52,234 nucleotides of DNA, taken from assembly GCF_025515305.1 (NCBI RefSeq), contig NZ_JAOPHT010000021.1, positions 1 to 52,234 on the forward strand, read 5' to 3'. This stretch comes from Roseicyclus sediminis (GTDB lineage Bacteria; Pseudomonadota; Alphaproteobacteria; Rhodobacterales; Rhodobacteraceae). This document shows, in pieces, positions 41,832-50,930 of this stretch; positions within the stretch are counted from its first letter, which is position 1, and each line of letters opens with the position of its first letter. The position numbers were made by a program, and so were the translations under genes. Below the pieces are notes generated by a model, which saw only the letters and a program-made list of their open reading frames with translations, did no database searches and was not told the DNA's origin.

Positions 41832-42200
41832 ATGCGCAATGCCGCACTGGTGCTGGGGCTGATCGGCGGGCTCTGGGCGATGATCGTGGGCTTCTTCGTC
41901 TACGGCTACATCGAGTTCGTCGACTGGTTCGGCGAGGTGCCCGACCTTGCGCGGCAGGTCGAGGACCCGGCGATGTTCCGCACGGTTTCGATCCTTTCGC
42001 CGCTTCTGGCCATCGCCGGAGCCGCGATGGCGCGCGCGCGCGCCCTTTGGGGCGGCATCCTCATGTTGATCGCGGCGGGCGGCATCTACCATGCCTTCGG
42101 CTTCGGGGTATTCACGATGTTCCCGATCGCCTTTTGCGGACTCGCCGGCGTCCTCGCCATCGCGGCCGGACGACCCGACGAAGAGAAGGCCCATTTCTGA
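41832..42200 (+). CDS. small polytopic membrane protein
   Basis: A 122-residue protein with four hydrophobic segments: LVLGLIGGLWAMIVGFFVYGYI, TVSILSPLLAIAGAAMA, LWGGILMLIAAGGIYHAFGFG and FPIAFCGLAGVLAIAAG. The loop between the first two is acidic (EFVDWFGEVPDLARQVEDP). The pattern recalls DUF4064-like small membrane proteins but I cannot assign it firmly. GGAGG lies 12 bases before the ATG. It diverges from bufA across a 360-base regulatory region, so shared regulation with the bufferin operon is possible but unproven. Confidence 0.75.
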   Translation: MRNAALVLGLIGGLWAMIVGFFVYGYIEFVDWFGEVPDLARQVEDPAMFRTVSILSPLLAIAGAAMARARALWGGILMLIAAGGIYHAFGFGVFTMFPIAFCGLAGVLAIAAGRPDEEKAHF

Positions 42201-42310
42201 ACCGGATCGGCGGACCCTGGGCCTTTGTCGTCAAGCGGTTTTCCCCGTTCGTTCGTGGCAAATCGCAGAAAACTGAAAAAATTTCTTCCGATACTGTTGA
42301 CCTGCGGAAG

Positions 42311-42329
42311 TTGACACTCATCCTGTCAA
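42311..42329. promoter_or_regulatory. TTGACA-N7-TGTCAA inverted repeat upstream of the B12-domain gene
   Basis: TTGACA (42311-42316) and TGTCAA (42324-42329) are a perfect 6-bp inverted repeat 80-98 bases before the ATG at 42409. The half-sites match those of the FnrL-like box upstream of bchE, but the spacing is larger. A second TTGACC lies 13 bases before it. The left arm also equals a consensus -35 box. Regulator unknown. Confidence 0.4.
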
Positions 42330-42408
42330 TCGTAGCGGCGGGGACATCCGGGCGAAAAGGCGTGCCGACCGGTTTGCCGTGGCTCAAGCGGCGACCGGAA
42401 GGGACAGC

Positions 42409-43155
42409 ATGTCAGGTGCGGACGACGACGCTTCGGGGGGAAGCTCAGGCGGCGATAGACGCGCGCGCGCCATTCATTCCCTTGCGCGGATTGCGCTGTC
42501 GCGCATGGCTGGCCGGGAGGCGCCGGCCGATCTCTCCCCCGCTTTTCTGGAAAGCTTCTGCCGTCTGCTGATGGCAGGCGAATACCGTGCGGCCGAGCGT
42601 ATCCTGCGCACCATGACGGAAAGCCGTGCCCGCCACTCCCGCATGGCCGACGGGATTCTGGCCGCCGCCGCGCGGCATCTCGGCGCCAAGTGGGAGAACG
42701 ACGAGGCCTCTTTCGGCGAAGTCTCGATCGGTGTGGCGCAGATCTTCCGGCTGAACCAGGCCTTCGGGCAGCGGAACCTGCCTTGGGTGCGGAATACCGA
42801 CCAGCGGCTCGCGGTCTTCGCCACGCTTCCCGGACAGGGGCATAATCTGGGTCTCGTGCTGGCCGCCGAAGCATTCCGGCAGGAGAACTGGCAGGTGGAT
42901 CTCCTGCTCGATACGCCCGGCCACGATGTTGTCGAACGCGTGCGCCGCATGCGGCCCGAGGCCGTCGGCCTCAGCATCAGCACCTTCGACCGCAAGCATC
43001 AGATGGCGCACCTCGTCGGGGAGCTGCGCGCGCTGCCGATCTGGTTCCGGATCATGCTCGGCGGCACGGCGGCGGCCGAGCTGGCCGAGACGCTCCCCAA
43101 GGGCTGGCGGGTCGAGGTCGTCCAGGGCATCGATACCGCGCTGCGCGAGGACTGA
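42409..43155 (+). CDS. B12/heme-binding-domain regulator, PpaA/AerR-like
   Basis: A 248-residue soluble protein with a helical cap (about 40-125, containing LMAGEYRAAERILRTMTES and the B12-binding_2-like WENDEASFGEVSIGVAQIF) and a Rossmann-type cobalamin-binding domain (about 134-248). The axial-ligand motif reads PGQGHNLGLVLAAEAFRQ: His145 and the following Gly are kept while the usual Asp is replaced. This layout is that of PpaA/AerR antirepressors, which bind B12 or heme and modulate PpsR control of photosynthesis genes. GGAAGGGA precedes ATG 42409. No ppsR is adjacent. A role as sensor is inferred; a corrinoid methyltransferase subunit is less likely without partner genes. Confidence 0.75.
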   Translation: MSGADDDASGGSSGGDRRARAIHSLARIALSRMAGREAPADLSPAFLESFCRLLMAGEYRAAERILRTMTESRARHSRMADGILAAAARHLGAKWENDEASFGEVSIGVAQIFRLNQAFGQRNLPWVRNTDQRLAVFATLPGQGHNLGLVLAAEAFRQENWQVDLLLDTPGHDVVERVRRMRPEAVGLSISTFDRKHQMAHLVGELRALPIWFRIMLGGTAAAELAETLPKGWRVEVVQGIDTALRED

Positions 43156-43160
43156 ACCTT

Positions 43161-44186
43161 TCAGTCCGCGTCCTGCACGATACGGATGCAGATGTTGCCG
43201 AAGACCGATTGCCCCTCGAGCGCGCGGAACGCATCGGCCGCCTCGTCGAAGCCGAAGACGGCGCCGACCACCGGGTGCAGGCGATGCTGATCGAGGGCGC
43301 GATTCATCGCCACGAAGGCCTCCTTCGAGCCGACCGTCACGGACCGGAGCGTGAGTTGCCGCGTCAGGACGGCGGGAAGGAAAACCTCCGCCTTGTTGCC
43401 GGTGACATTGCCGATCAGGATGATCTGGCCGCCCGTGCGCACCGACCGGATCGCGTCGCCCAGCGTCCTGGCGCCGCCGAGTTCCAGCACCCGGTCGACA
43501 CCGGCGCCCCCGGTCAGCGCGCGGACCTCCGACGCCCAGTCGGGCGTGGCCGCGCGATCGATGACCTCGTCAGCTCCTAGCGCCCGCAGCCTCTCCGCCC
43601 GCTCCGCCGAAGAGGTCGTGACGATCGTCCGCGCCCCGGCCGCCCGCGCAAGCAGGACCGCCATGAGCGCGACGCCGCCCGACCCGAGGATGAGCACGGT
43701 TTCTCCGGGTCGCACCGGCACGTTGCCGGACAAGGCGCTCCAGGCGGTGACGCCCGCGCAGGGAAGCGTCGCGGCCTCCGTATCCGACAGGTGCGCGGGA
43801 ACCCGGACGACGCCGCCGGACGGCAGCACCCGATGCGAGCAGAGGACCCCGTCGAGCGGCCCGCCAAGGCGCGCGGCCTCCAGATCGGACGGCGGGCCGC
43901 CGCCCTCCCAGTTCTGGAAGAAGCAGGGCGCGACACGGTCGCCCGGGGCCAGGTCGCGGACCTCGCTGCCGGTCTCGACGACGATACCCACCCCGTCCGA
44001 CAACGGGATCAGCGGCGGCTGCACCGCGCGCCCGTGCTGGCCGTTCAGGACCACGAGATCGCGGAAGTTGAGCGCGGCGGCCCGCATTTCGATCAGGACA
44101 TCGCGCGGGCCGGGGCGCGGCGTCTCCGCCTCGTGCAACGCGAGGTTTTCGTAGCCGAAGCCGCCGGTGAAGGCCCAGTAACGCAT
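43161..44186 (-). CDS. medium-chain dehydrogenase/quinone-oxidoreductase family protein
   Basis: A 341-residue MDR-superfamily enzyme. The GroES-like N-domain has AALNFRDLVVLNGQHG, and the Rossmann domain the dinucleotide loop LILGSGGVALMAVLLARAAG. The GHE zinc motif of alcohol dehydrogenases is replaced by SDGVGIV, and the four-cysteine structural zinc lobe is missing, so it should be a zinc-independent NADPH-dependent reductase of the quinone-oxidoreductase type. Substrate unknown. ATG 44186 follows GGGAGAAGACGTC; upstream residues are unconserved. It converges on the B12-domain gene with 5 bases between. Confidence 0.88.
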   Translation of the reverse strand: MRYWAFTGGFGYENLALHEAETPRPGPRDVLIEMRAAALNFRDLVVLNGQHGRAVQPPLIPLSDGVGIVVETGSEVRDLAPGDRVAPCFFQNWEGGGPPSDLEAARLGGPLDGVLCSHRVLPSGGVVRVPAHLSDTEAATLPCAGVTAWSALSGNVPVRPGETVLILGSGGVALMAVLLARAAGARTIVTTSSAERAERLRALGADEVIDRAATPDWASEVRALTGGAGVDRVLELGGARTLGDAIRSVRTGGQIILIGNVTGNKAEVFLPAVLTRQLTLRSVTVGSKEAFVAMNRALDQHRLHPVVGAVFGFDEAADAFRALEGQSVFGNICIRIVQDAD

Positions 44187-44265
44187 GACGTCTTCTCCCT
44201 CCGAAGACGAGCCTTGCAGATCGGCGCGCGGATGCAAGACCGCGTGCTGTGCCCGGTCCCGGACC

Positions 44266-46212
44266 TCAGCGCAGGTCGGGTGGCACCGCTTCGGCGGCAA
44301 GCTCGGACACGATTTCGGACAGGGGGACGATGCGGGTTTCCTTCTCGCCCAGCCGCCGCACCGTCACCGTGCCGTCCTCGACCTCCTTACGGCCGACGGC
44401 GAGGATCACCGGCACCTTGCCCACCGAATGCTCGCGGACCTTGTAGTTGATCTTCTCGTTGCGGATATCGGCCTCGGCGCGGAGTCCTGCCTGCGTCAGC
44501 TTCGCCACGGCCTCGGTCACGAAATCATCCGCTTCGGAGACGATCGAGGCCACCACGACCTGCCGGGGTGCCAGCCAGAACGGCAGTTTGCCCGCGTAGT
44601 TCTCGATCATGATCCCGATGAACCGCTCGAAGGAGCCCAGGATCGCGCGGTGCAGCATGACCGGGCGGTGCTTTTCCCCGTCGGGGCCGATGTAGGTGGC
44701 ATCGAGCCGCTCGGGCAGGTTGAAGTCCGCCTGGAACGTGCCGCACTGCCATTCCCGTCCGATGGCGTCGGTGAGCTTGAAGTCGAGCTTCGGCCCATAG
44801 AAGGCGCCTTCGCCCGGGTCGATCTCGTAGTCGTTGCGCACGCTCAGGATCGCCTTTTCGAGCGCGGCCTCGGCCTTGTCCCAGATCTCGTCCGAACCCA
44901 CGCGCACGTCGGGCCGGGTCGACAGCTTGATGTCGAAGCTGGCGAAACCCGCATCCGCGTATATCCCCGACAGAAGCTCGATGAAGGCCGCGCATTCGGC
45001 CTCGATCTGGTCCTCGGTGCAGAAGATATGCGCGTCGTCCTGCGTGAAGCCGCGCACCCGCATCAGCCCGTGGAGCGCGCCATGCGCCTCGTAGCGGTGG
45101 CAGGAGCCGAATTCGGCCAGCCGGAGCGGCAGGTCGCGGTAGGACTTCAGCCCGTGATTGTAGACCTGCACGTGGCAGGGGCAGTTCATGGGCTTGAGCG
45201 CGTTGACCCGCTTCTCGTTGGCATGTTCCTCGTCGATCTCGGTGATGAACATGTTCTCGCGGTACTTGTCCCAGTGCCCCGAGGCTTCCCACAGCTTGCG
45301 GTCCACGACCTGCGGCGTCTTGATCTCGCGGTAGCCGGCTTTCGTCAGCTTCCGGCGCATGTAGTCTTCCAGCTCGCGGTAGATCGTCCAGCCGTTGGGG
45401 TGCCAGAAGACCATGCCCGGCGCTTCCTCCTGGAAATGGAACAATTCCATCTCGCGGCCAAGGCGGCGGTGGTCGCGCTTCTCGGCCTCTTCGAGGAAGG
45501 TCAGGTAGGCCTTGAGGTCATCGCGGTTGCGGAAGCCGACGCCGTAGATCCGCTGAAGCATCGGGCGGTTCGAATCCCCGCGCCAGTAGGCGCCCGCGAC
45601 GCTCATCAGCTTGAAGGCATCGGCGGGCAGCTGGCCGGTGTGCTGCAGGTGCGGGCCGCGGCAGAGGTCCTGCCAGTGGCCGTGCCAGTACATGCGGATC
45701 GGCTGACCCTCGGGGATCATCCCGACGAGCTCGACCTTGTAGGGCTCGTTGTTGGCCTCGTAGTATTTCACGGCGCGCTCGCGGTCCCAGATCTCGGTCG
45801 TGACGGGGTCGCGGCGGTTGATGATCTCGCGCATCTTCGCCTCGATCAGCCCGAGGTCTTCGGGCGTGAACGGCTCTTTCCGGTCGAAGTCGTAGTACCA
45901 GCCGTTCTCGATCACCGGGCCGATCGTGACGCGCACGTCGGGCCAGATCTCCTGCACGGCGCGGGCCATGACATGGGCGAGGTCGTGGCGGATCAGCTCC
46001 AGCGCCTGTGCCTCGTCCTTCATCGTGTGGATGGCGATCTCGGCGTCGGCCTCGATGGGCCAGGCGAGGTCCCAGTGGCGGCCGTCCACGGTCGCGCTGA
46101 TCGCCTTCTTGGCGAGCGAGGGGGAGATGTCGGCGGCGACCTGCGCGGCGGTCACGCCCGCGTCGTAGGATCGGCTCGCGCCATCGGGAAGGGTCAGGGA
46201 AATCTGGGCCAT
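44266..46212 (-). CDS. thrS: threonyl-tRNA synthetase
   Basis: A 648-residue class II synthetase for tRNA(Thr). Domains in order: TGS ([19 protein letters not shown] onward, about 1-62), the second editing domain with [10 protein letters not shown] and GWYYDF, the catalytic core ([29 protein letters not shown] with the zinc-ligand Cys, and [14 protein letters not shown]), and the C-terminal anticodon-binding domain ([10 protein letters not shown] onward). All are complete. A TTGACT candidate -35 lies at 46306-46301 on the minus strand without a convincing -10. No leader structure was seen. Confidence 0.97.
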   Translation of the reverse strand: MAQISLTLPDGASRSYDAGVTAAQVAADISPSLAKKAISATVDGRHWDLAWPIEADAEIAIHTMKDEAQALELIRHDLAHVMARAVQEIWPDVRVTIGPVIENGWYYDFDRKEPFTPEDLGLIEAKMREIINRRDPVTTEIWDRERAVKYYEANNEPYKVELVGMIPEGQPIRMYWHGHWQDLCRGPHLQHTGQLPADAFKLMSVAGAYWRGDSNRPMLQRIYGVGFRNRDDLKAYLTFLEEAEKRDHRRLGREMELFHFQEEAPGMVFWHPNGWTIYRELEDYMRRKLTKAGYREIKTPQVVDRKLWEASGHWDKYRENMFITEIDEEHANEKRVNALKPMNCPCHVQVYNHGLKSYRDLPLRLAEFGSCHRYEAHGALHGLMRVRGFTQDDAHIFCTEDQIEAECAAFIELLSGIYADAGFASFDIKLSTRPDVRVGSDEIWDKAEAALEKAILSVRNDYEIDPGEGAFYGPKLDFKLTDAIGREWQCGTFQADFNLPERLDATYIGPDGEKHRPVMLHRAILGSFERFIGIMIENYAGKLPFWLAPRQVVVASIVSEADDFVTEAVAKLTQAGLRAEADIRNEKINYKVREHSVGKVPVILAVGRKEVEDGTVTVRRLGEKETRIVPLSEIVSELAAEAVPPDLR

Positions 46213-46423
46213 CGGCCACGTCTCCTCGTCGGTTTGGCGCCCACGGAACGCCCGGTTGCGGGTATGTGTCGTGGCGTTTTCTGACGGCGACCGCGACGGA
46301 AGTCAACGCGCCGCGACACCTTCCACGGGCCGATTCCCGCCCGCGAAAGCCCCCGCTTGGGTTCCGGGGATTGCCCCCAAGGGCGCCTTGCCGCAGTTTG
46401 CCCGTCAGCACGGGGAGACGTCC

Positions 46424-47173
46424 ATGCCGGAACCGCAGTATCTCGACACGCCTCAGGGGCGCAGGCTTGCCTATCATCGCTTTTCGGGGCGGGAGCCGGG
46501 CGTGGTCTTTCTCGGTGGCCTGCGCTCGGACATGACGGGGACCAAGGCCGTTCACATCGAGGAGTGGGCGCGGCGAACGGGCCGAGCCTTCCTTCGGTTC
46601 GACTATTCCGGCCACGGGTCAAGTTCCGGAACCTTCACCGAGGGTTGCATCGGCGACTGGGCCGAGGATGCGGAGGCCGCGATCACGGGCCTCACGGAGG
46701 GCCCCGTGATCCTTGTCGGATCCTCGATGGGGGGCTGGATCTCGTTTCTGATGACCCGGCGCATTCCCGGCAAGATCGCGGGCGTCGTCACCATCGCGGC
46801 CGCTCCCGACTTCACCGAGGACGGAATGTGGGCCGAATGGTCGGAGGACCAGCGCAAGGCCTGCATGGAGGAGGGGCAGGTCGCGCTGCCATCGGAGTAC
46901 GGCGAGGACATGATCGTGACGCGCCGGATGATCGAGGACGGGCGCGAGCATCTCGTCTTGCGTACGCCGCTGTCGCCGGGCGTGCCGGTGCGGATGTTTC
47001 AAGGCACGGCGGATGCCGATGTGCCGGTCCCGGTCGCGATGCGACTGCTCGACCATCTCGATGGCGACGACATCCGGCTGGAGCTGGTGAAAGGCGCGGA
47101 TCACCGCTTTTCCGAGCCGGAGTGCCTCGATACGATCACGCGCGCGCTGGAGGAGGTGCTGACGCTTGCGTAG
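46424..47173 (+). CDS. alpha/beta hydrolase, ABHD10-like
   Basis: A 249-residue serine hydrolase. The nucleophile elbow is LVGSSMGGW with Ser101, and the probable acid and base are Asp199 (TADADVP) and His227 (GADHRFSE); LRFDYSGHGSSSGTF marks the oxyanion side. The overall pattern resembles the ABHD10-type group (acyl-protein thioesterase or carboxylesterase). It is soluble. ATG 46424 follows GGGGAGA; the longer frame from 46256 is unconserved. Its end overlaps the next hydrolase by 8 bases, so the pair is cotranslated. Confidence 0.85.
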   Translation: MPEPQYLDTPQGRRLAYHRFSGREPGVVFLGGLRSDMTGTKAVHIEEWARRTGRAFLRFDYSGHGSSSGTFTEGCIGDWAEDAEAAITGLTEGPVILVGSSMGGWISFLMTRRIPGKIAGVVTIAAAPDFTEDGMWAEWSEDQRKACMEEGQVALPSEYGEDMIVTRRMIEDGREHLVLRTPLSPGVPVRMFQGTADADVPVPVAMRLLDHLDGDDIRLELVKGADHRFSEPECLDTITRALEEVLTLA

Positions 47174-48149
47174 GTTTGGACGCTTCGCCGGCCGTCTGGT
47201 CGCGGCATGCCTGGCCGCGGCAGCGGCCATCTGGCTCTTTGGCCCGCGCGAGTCCGCGGCCCGCGGTGCAGGTGCGACCGAGGCGCTTGTCGCCGACCCG
47301 GCGATCCTCGCATCCCGCGAAGCCGCGCTTGCCGACATCGTGCCCGGTGCCGAGGCGCGCGTGATCTGGGCGGGCGCGCCGGGCGAGGTCACGCGGTGGT
47401 CGGTCCTCTATCTCCATGGCTTTTCCGCCAGTTCCGAGGAGATCCGTCCGGTCCCCGACCTCGTGGCCGAAGCCCTGGGCGCGAACCTGGTCTTCAACCG
47501 GATGCCGGGCCACGGGCGCACGGCCGAGGCGATGGGCGAGGCGACCGCGTCGCAATGGATCGACGATACCGACCTGATGCTGGACATCGCCCGTGCCGTG
47601 GGCGACCGGGTTCTTGTCATCTCGACCTCCACAGGCGGAACCCTTGCCGCCTATGCCGCGACCGAGCCGGACATGGCGGCGGACGTGGCGGGGATCGTCT
47701 TCGTCTCGCCGAACTTCGCGCTGGCCAATGCCGCGGGCGCGATCCTGCAATGGCCGCTGGCGCAGGTCTGGGCCCGCCTGATCCTGGGTGAGGAACGTGC
47801 GTTCGAGCCCCGCAACGAGGCGCAGGCGCGCTACTGGACCGAGCGCTATCCGACCCGCGCGCTGGTGACCATGGGCGCGCTGCAGCGCGAGACGGCGGCG
47901 CGGGATTTCGGTGCCGCGACGACGCCCGCGCTCTTCGTGTTCTCGGATGCCGACCAGGTGGTGTCGGCTGCGGCCACCCGTGACGTGGCGGCCCGCTGGG
48001 GCGGCCCGGTCAGGCTCGAGCCCCAGACGCTGCCCGAGGAAGGGGTCGACGCGTCGGCCCATGTCATCGCCGGCGATATCGTCAGCCCAGCCATGACGGC
48101 GCCTGTGGCCGAACTCATCCTCGACTGGGCGGGCCTCCTGCAGGATTGA
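47166..48149 (+). CDS. membrane-anchored alpha/beta hydrolase
   Basis: A 327-residue protein with an N-terminal hydrophobic stretch (RLVAACLAAAAAIWLF), probably a membrane anchor or signal. The hydrolase core has VLYLHGFSASSEEIRP, MPGHGRTAEAM and a nucleophile region VISTSTGGTLAA with Ser155; the first glycine of GxSxG is serine. Asp in FSDADQVV and His in DASAHVIAGD complete a likely triad. The start is TTG, 8 bases inside the preceding hydrolase gene, with GGAGG 10 bases upstream of it. Serine aminopeptidase/monoglyceride-lipase-like; substrate unknown. Confidence 0.8.
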   Translation: MRRFGRFAGRLVAACLAAAAAIWLFGPRESAARGAGATEALVADPAILASREAALADIVPGAEARVIWAGAPGEVTRWSVLYLHGFSASSEEIRPVPDLVAEALGANLVFNRMPGHGRTAEAMGEATASQWIDDTDLMLDIARAVGDRVLVISTSTGGTLAAYAATEPDMAADVAGIVFVSPNFALANAAGAILQWPLAQVWARLILGEERAFEPRNEAQARYWTERYPTRALVTMGALQRETAARDFGAATTPALFVFSDADQVVSAAATRDVAARWGGPVRLEPQTLPEEGVDASAHVIAGDIVSPAMTAPVAELILDWAGLLQD

Positions 48150-48337
48150 AGTCCACGTCCCGCGAGGGGCGTAACCTCTCCCCTGGCCGAACGGATTTCC
48201 CGAGGAAACGCAGGGCGAGGCCCCCTTCCGCCGCCATGTCCGGCGGGCCGACCGGAGGGTTCGGCCCAGGGCGCGGTGTCCTGCCTCCGATCCCGCCATT
48301 TCCGGGCGCTCCCGAGGCAGCGGCCAGAATTCCCTTG

Positions 48338-48353
48338 CCGAAACCGGTTTCGG
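48338..48353. promoter_or_regulatory. LacI-family operator before the regulator gene
   Basis: CCGAAACCGGTTTCGG is a perfect 16-bp palindrome with a central CG step, the form typical of LacI-family operators (GAAACCGGTTTC core). It lies 33 bases before the start codon of the LacI-type gene, suiting autoregulation and control of the whole transporter operon. Confidence 0.7.
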
Positions 48354-48385
48354 AGCGAACCATCGGATTCGGGGAGTGAGAAGAC

Positions 48386-49489
48386 ATGGCCGATCAGACA
48401 TCCGAGTGCTCGGGGCCGACCCGGGTCACGATCAAGGACCTGGCTGCGGAACTGGGTCTTGCGAAAGGCACCGTCAGCCGCGCGCTGAATGGCTATCCCG
48501 ACATCGCCGAAGGCACGCGGCTGCGCGTGTCGCGCGCCGCCGAGCGGATGGGCTACCGGCCGCTTGCCCAGGCGCAGGCGATCCGGACGGGCCGCGCGCG
48601 GTCGCTCGGTCTGGTCCTGAACGCGGGCCGCTCCGACGCGCACAAGCCGTTTCTGACCGATTTCCTCGACGGCATCAGCCGCGGCGCCTCCGAGGAAAGC
48701 TGGACGCTGACCGTCGCCACCGCCGAGGACGAGGCCGACGAGGTCGCCACAATGGCGCGCCTCATCGACGAGCGGAAGGTCGACGGTTTCATCCTGCCGC
48801 GCACGAAGATGCGCGATGCCCGGATCGAGCTCTGCCGGGCGCAGTCGGTGCCCTTCATCCTCTATGGCCGGACGGGCGACACCACGGGATGCGCCTGGTT
48901 CGACATCTCGGGCGAAGACGCGATGCATGACGCGGTCCTCAGGCTCGCGGGGTTCGGCCATCGCCGCATCGGCTGGCTTGGCGGCATGCCCGACTACACC
49001 TATACCCACCTGCGCCGCGACGGGTTCCTTGCCGGCATGGCGGCGGCGGGCCTGGTGCCCGATCCCTCGCTCATGGCGGACGGGGTCTTCACCGTCGAGG
49101 ACGGGGCCGTTGCGGGCCTGCGCCTGCTCGACCATCCCGAGCCGCCTACCGCCGTGGTCTGCGCGCTCGACGTCGCCGCCTTGGGGCTTTACCGCGCGGC
49201 GGCGCGGGCGGGGCGAGCCGTGGGCCGCGACCTCGCCGTGATCTCCTATGACGGCAGCCCCGAGGCGGCGACGGCCGATCCGCCTCTGACAAGCTATGCC
49301 GTGGACACCCGCGCCGCGGGCCGCGCGCTCGCCTCGATGCTGATCGCCCGCATCCGCGGCACCCAACCCGAAGACCTGCGCCAGGTGGTGCCCGCGCGGT
49401 TGATCCCGCGCGCATCGGACCGGCTCAGCACCCCCATTCCGGACGCGCCGCGGGAGGCGGCGGTTCCGGTTTCCACGAGACTTGCCTGA
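48386..49489 (+). CDS. LacI-family transcriptional regulator
   Basis: A 367-residue repressor. The N-terminal helix-turn-helix VTIKDLAAELGLAKGTVSRALNG with the hinge helix YRPLAQAQA is classic LacI; the remainder is a periplasmic-binding-protein-like sugar domain ending with the conserved dimer face (ISYDGSPEA, LTSYAVDTRAAGRAL). It precedes a carbohydrate ABC transporter by 24 bases, and so probably senses the transported sugar. A perfect palindromic operator lies upstream. The N-terminal extension of about 12 residues before the helix-turn-helix could mean a later start, but no other start codon fits well. Confidence 0.92.
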   Translation: MADQTSECSGPTRVTIKDLAAELGLAKGTVSRALNGYPDIAEGTRLRVSRAAERMGYRPLAQAQAIRTGRARSLGLVLNAGRSDAHKPFLTDFLDGISRGASEESWTLTVATAEDEADEVATMARLIDERKVDGFILPRTKMRDARIELCRAQSVPFILYGRTGDTTGCAWFDISGEDAMHDAVLRLAGFGHRRIGWLGGMPDYTYTHLRRDGFLAGMAAAGLVPDPSLMADGVFTVEDGAVAGLRLLDHPEPPTAVVCALDVAALGLYRAAARAGRAVGRDLAVISYDGSPEAATADPPLTSYAVDTRAAGRALASMLIARIRGTQPEDLRQVVPARLIPRASDRLSTPIPDAPREAAVPVSTRLA

Positions 49490-49513
49490 CAGAAAACCAA
49501 CGGGAGGATAGGC

Positions 49514-50872
49514 ATGACGACGATCAGAACACCGGGGCGCGTGGCCCTGATGGCGGCGGCTTCGGTCCTGGCGCTGAGCACGGCGGCGAGCGCGCAGGAG
49601 ACGATCCGCTTCTGGACCACCGAGGAGCAGCCCGAACGGCTGGAGCGGCAGGAGGCCATGGCCGCCGACTTCACCGCCGAGACCGGCATCTCGGTCGAGG
49701 TGATCCCGGTCACCGAAAGCGACCTAGGCACGCGGGCCACGGCGGCCTTCGCCGCGGGCGACCTGCCGGACGTGATCTACCACACGCTGCAATACGCGCT
49801 GCCGTGGTACGACGCCGGCATCCTTGACGCGGAAGCCGCCAGCGAAGTGGTCGAAAGCCTCGGCACCGACACCTTCGCCCCCGGTGCGCTGGCGATGGCG
49901 GCCGTCGATGAGGGCTGGGCGAGCGTTCCCGTGGACGGCTGGACGCAGATGATCGTCTACCGCGCCGATCTCTTCGAGGAGAACGGGCTGGAGCCGCCGA
50001 ACAGTTACGCCAACGTGCTGGCCGCGATCGAGGCGCTGCACAACCCGCCCGAGATGTTCGGCTTCGTCGCCGCGACCAAGGTGGACGAGAACTTCATGTC
50101 TCAGGTGCTGGAGCATGTCTTCCTCGCCAATGGCGTCTCGCCGGTGGGCCCGGACGGGTTCCAGCCGCTGGAGATGGGGCCGACCGTCGAGGTGCTTGAA
50201 TTCTACAAGGCCATCGTGGACGCGAGCCCCGAGGGAGAGCTGTTCTGGCAGCAAAGCCGCGAGCTCTACTTCGCGGGGCGGGCCGCCATGATCATCTGGT
50301 CGCCCTTCATCCTCGACGAGCTTGCCGGTCTGCGGGACAGCGCGCCGCCGACAATCAACGAGGACCCCACGTCGCGCGACCTCGCCGAGCGTACCGGCAT
50401 CGTGACCAACTTCGCCGGTCCCTCGAACCCCGACGGCGCGGCCTGGGCCGACATCCGCTATTTCGGGATCACGGCTGACGCCGATACCGAGGCCGCGCAG
50501 GCCTTCGTGGAATACTCCATGTCGGACGGCTACACCGCGACGCTGGCCATCGCGCCCGAGGGCAAGTTCCCGGTCCGCCGGGGTGACGGCGAGAACCCCT
50601 CGGCCTTCACCGAGGCCTGGGCGCAGCTCGATGTCGGCGTCGACCGGCGGGCACCCATGGGCGACCTCTACGCCGCCGAGATGATCGACGAGATCGTCGG
50701 CGGACTCGACGTGGCGCAGCGCTGGGGCGTGGCCGAAGGGCAGCTCGCACTGGCCTCGAACATGATCAACAGCCAGGTCATCAACCGGTTGGTGCGCGAG
50801 TACATGGACGGCGTGCGCAGCGCCGAGGAAACCGTGGACCTCATGAACGAGGAACTGGCCGCGATCGAGTGA
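49514..50872 (+). CDS. sugar ABC transporter substrate-binding protein
   Basis: A 452-residue family-1 solute-binding protein. The signal peptide is VALMAAASVLALSTAASA with cleavage before QETIRFW. The lobe motifs FWTTEEQPERLERQ, AAFAAGDLPDVIYHT and FYKAIVDASPEG are typical of oligosaccharide binders, and the late ALASNMINSQVINRLVREYMDG of the C-terminal helices. Not closely like AglE, MalE or UgpB by eye, so the sugar is unnamed. GGGAGGA precedes the start. It is separated from the permease gene by a strong hairpin (50881-50911). Confidence 0.88.
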   Translation: MTTIRTPGRVALMAAASVLALSTAASAQETIRFWTTEEQPERLERQEAMAADFTAETGISVEVIPVTESDLGTRATAAFAAGDLPDVIYHTLQYALPWYDAGILDAEAASEVVESLGTDTFAPGALAMAAVDEGWASVPVDGWTQMIVYRADLFEENGLEPPNSYANVLAAIEALHNPPEMFGFVAATKVDENFMSQVLEHVFLANGVSPVGPDGFQPLEMGPTVEVLEFYKAIVDASPEGELFWQQSRELYFAGRAAMIIWSPFILDELAGLRDSAPPTINEDPTSRDLAERTGIVTNFAGPSNPDGAAWADIRYFGITADADTEAAQAFVEYSMSDGYTATLAIAPEGKFPVRRGDGENPSAFTEAWAQLDVGVDRRAPMGDLYAAEMIDEIVGGLDVAQRWGVAEGQLALASNMINSQVINRLVREYMDGVRSAEETVDLMNEELAAIE

Positions 50873-50880
50873 TCGTGTCC

Positions 50881-50911
50881 GGTCCGGGGCGGCGGAAATC
50901 CGCCCCGGACC
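50881..50911 (+). promoter_or_regulatory. intercistronic hairpin after the binding-protein gene
   Basis: GGTCCGGGGCGG and CCGCCCCGGACC form a perfect 12-bp stem around CGGAAAT, starting 8 bases after the binding-protein stop codon, with no T-tract. Such hairpins between binding-protein and permease genes (as in malE-malF) stabilise the upstream message and lower permease expression. Confidence 0.65.
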
Positions 50912-50930
50912 TCTCGCCCGGAGCCCGCGC

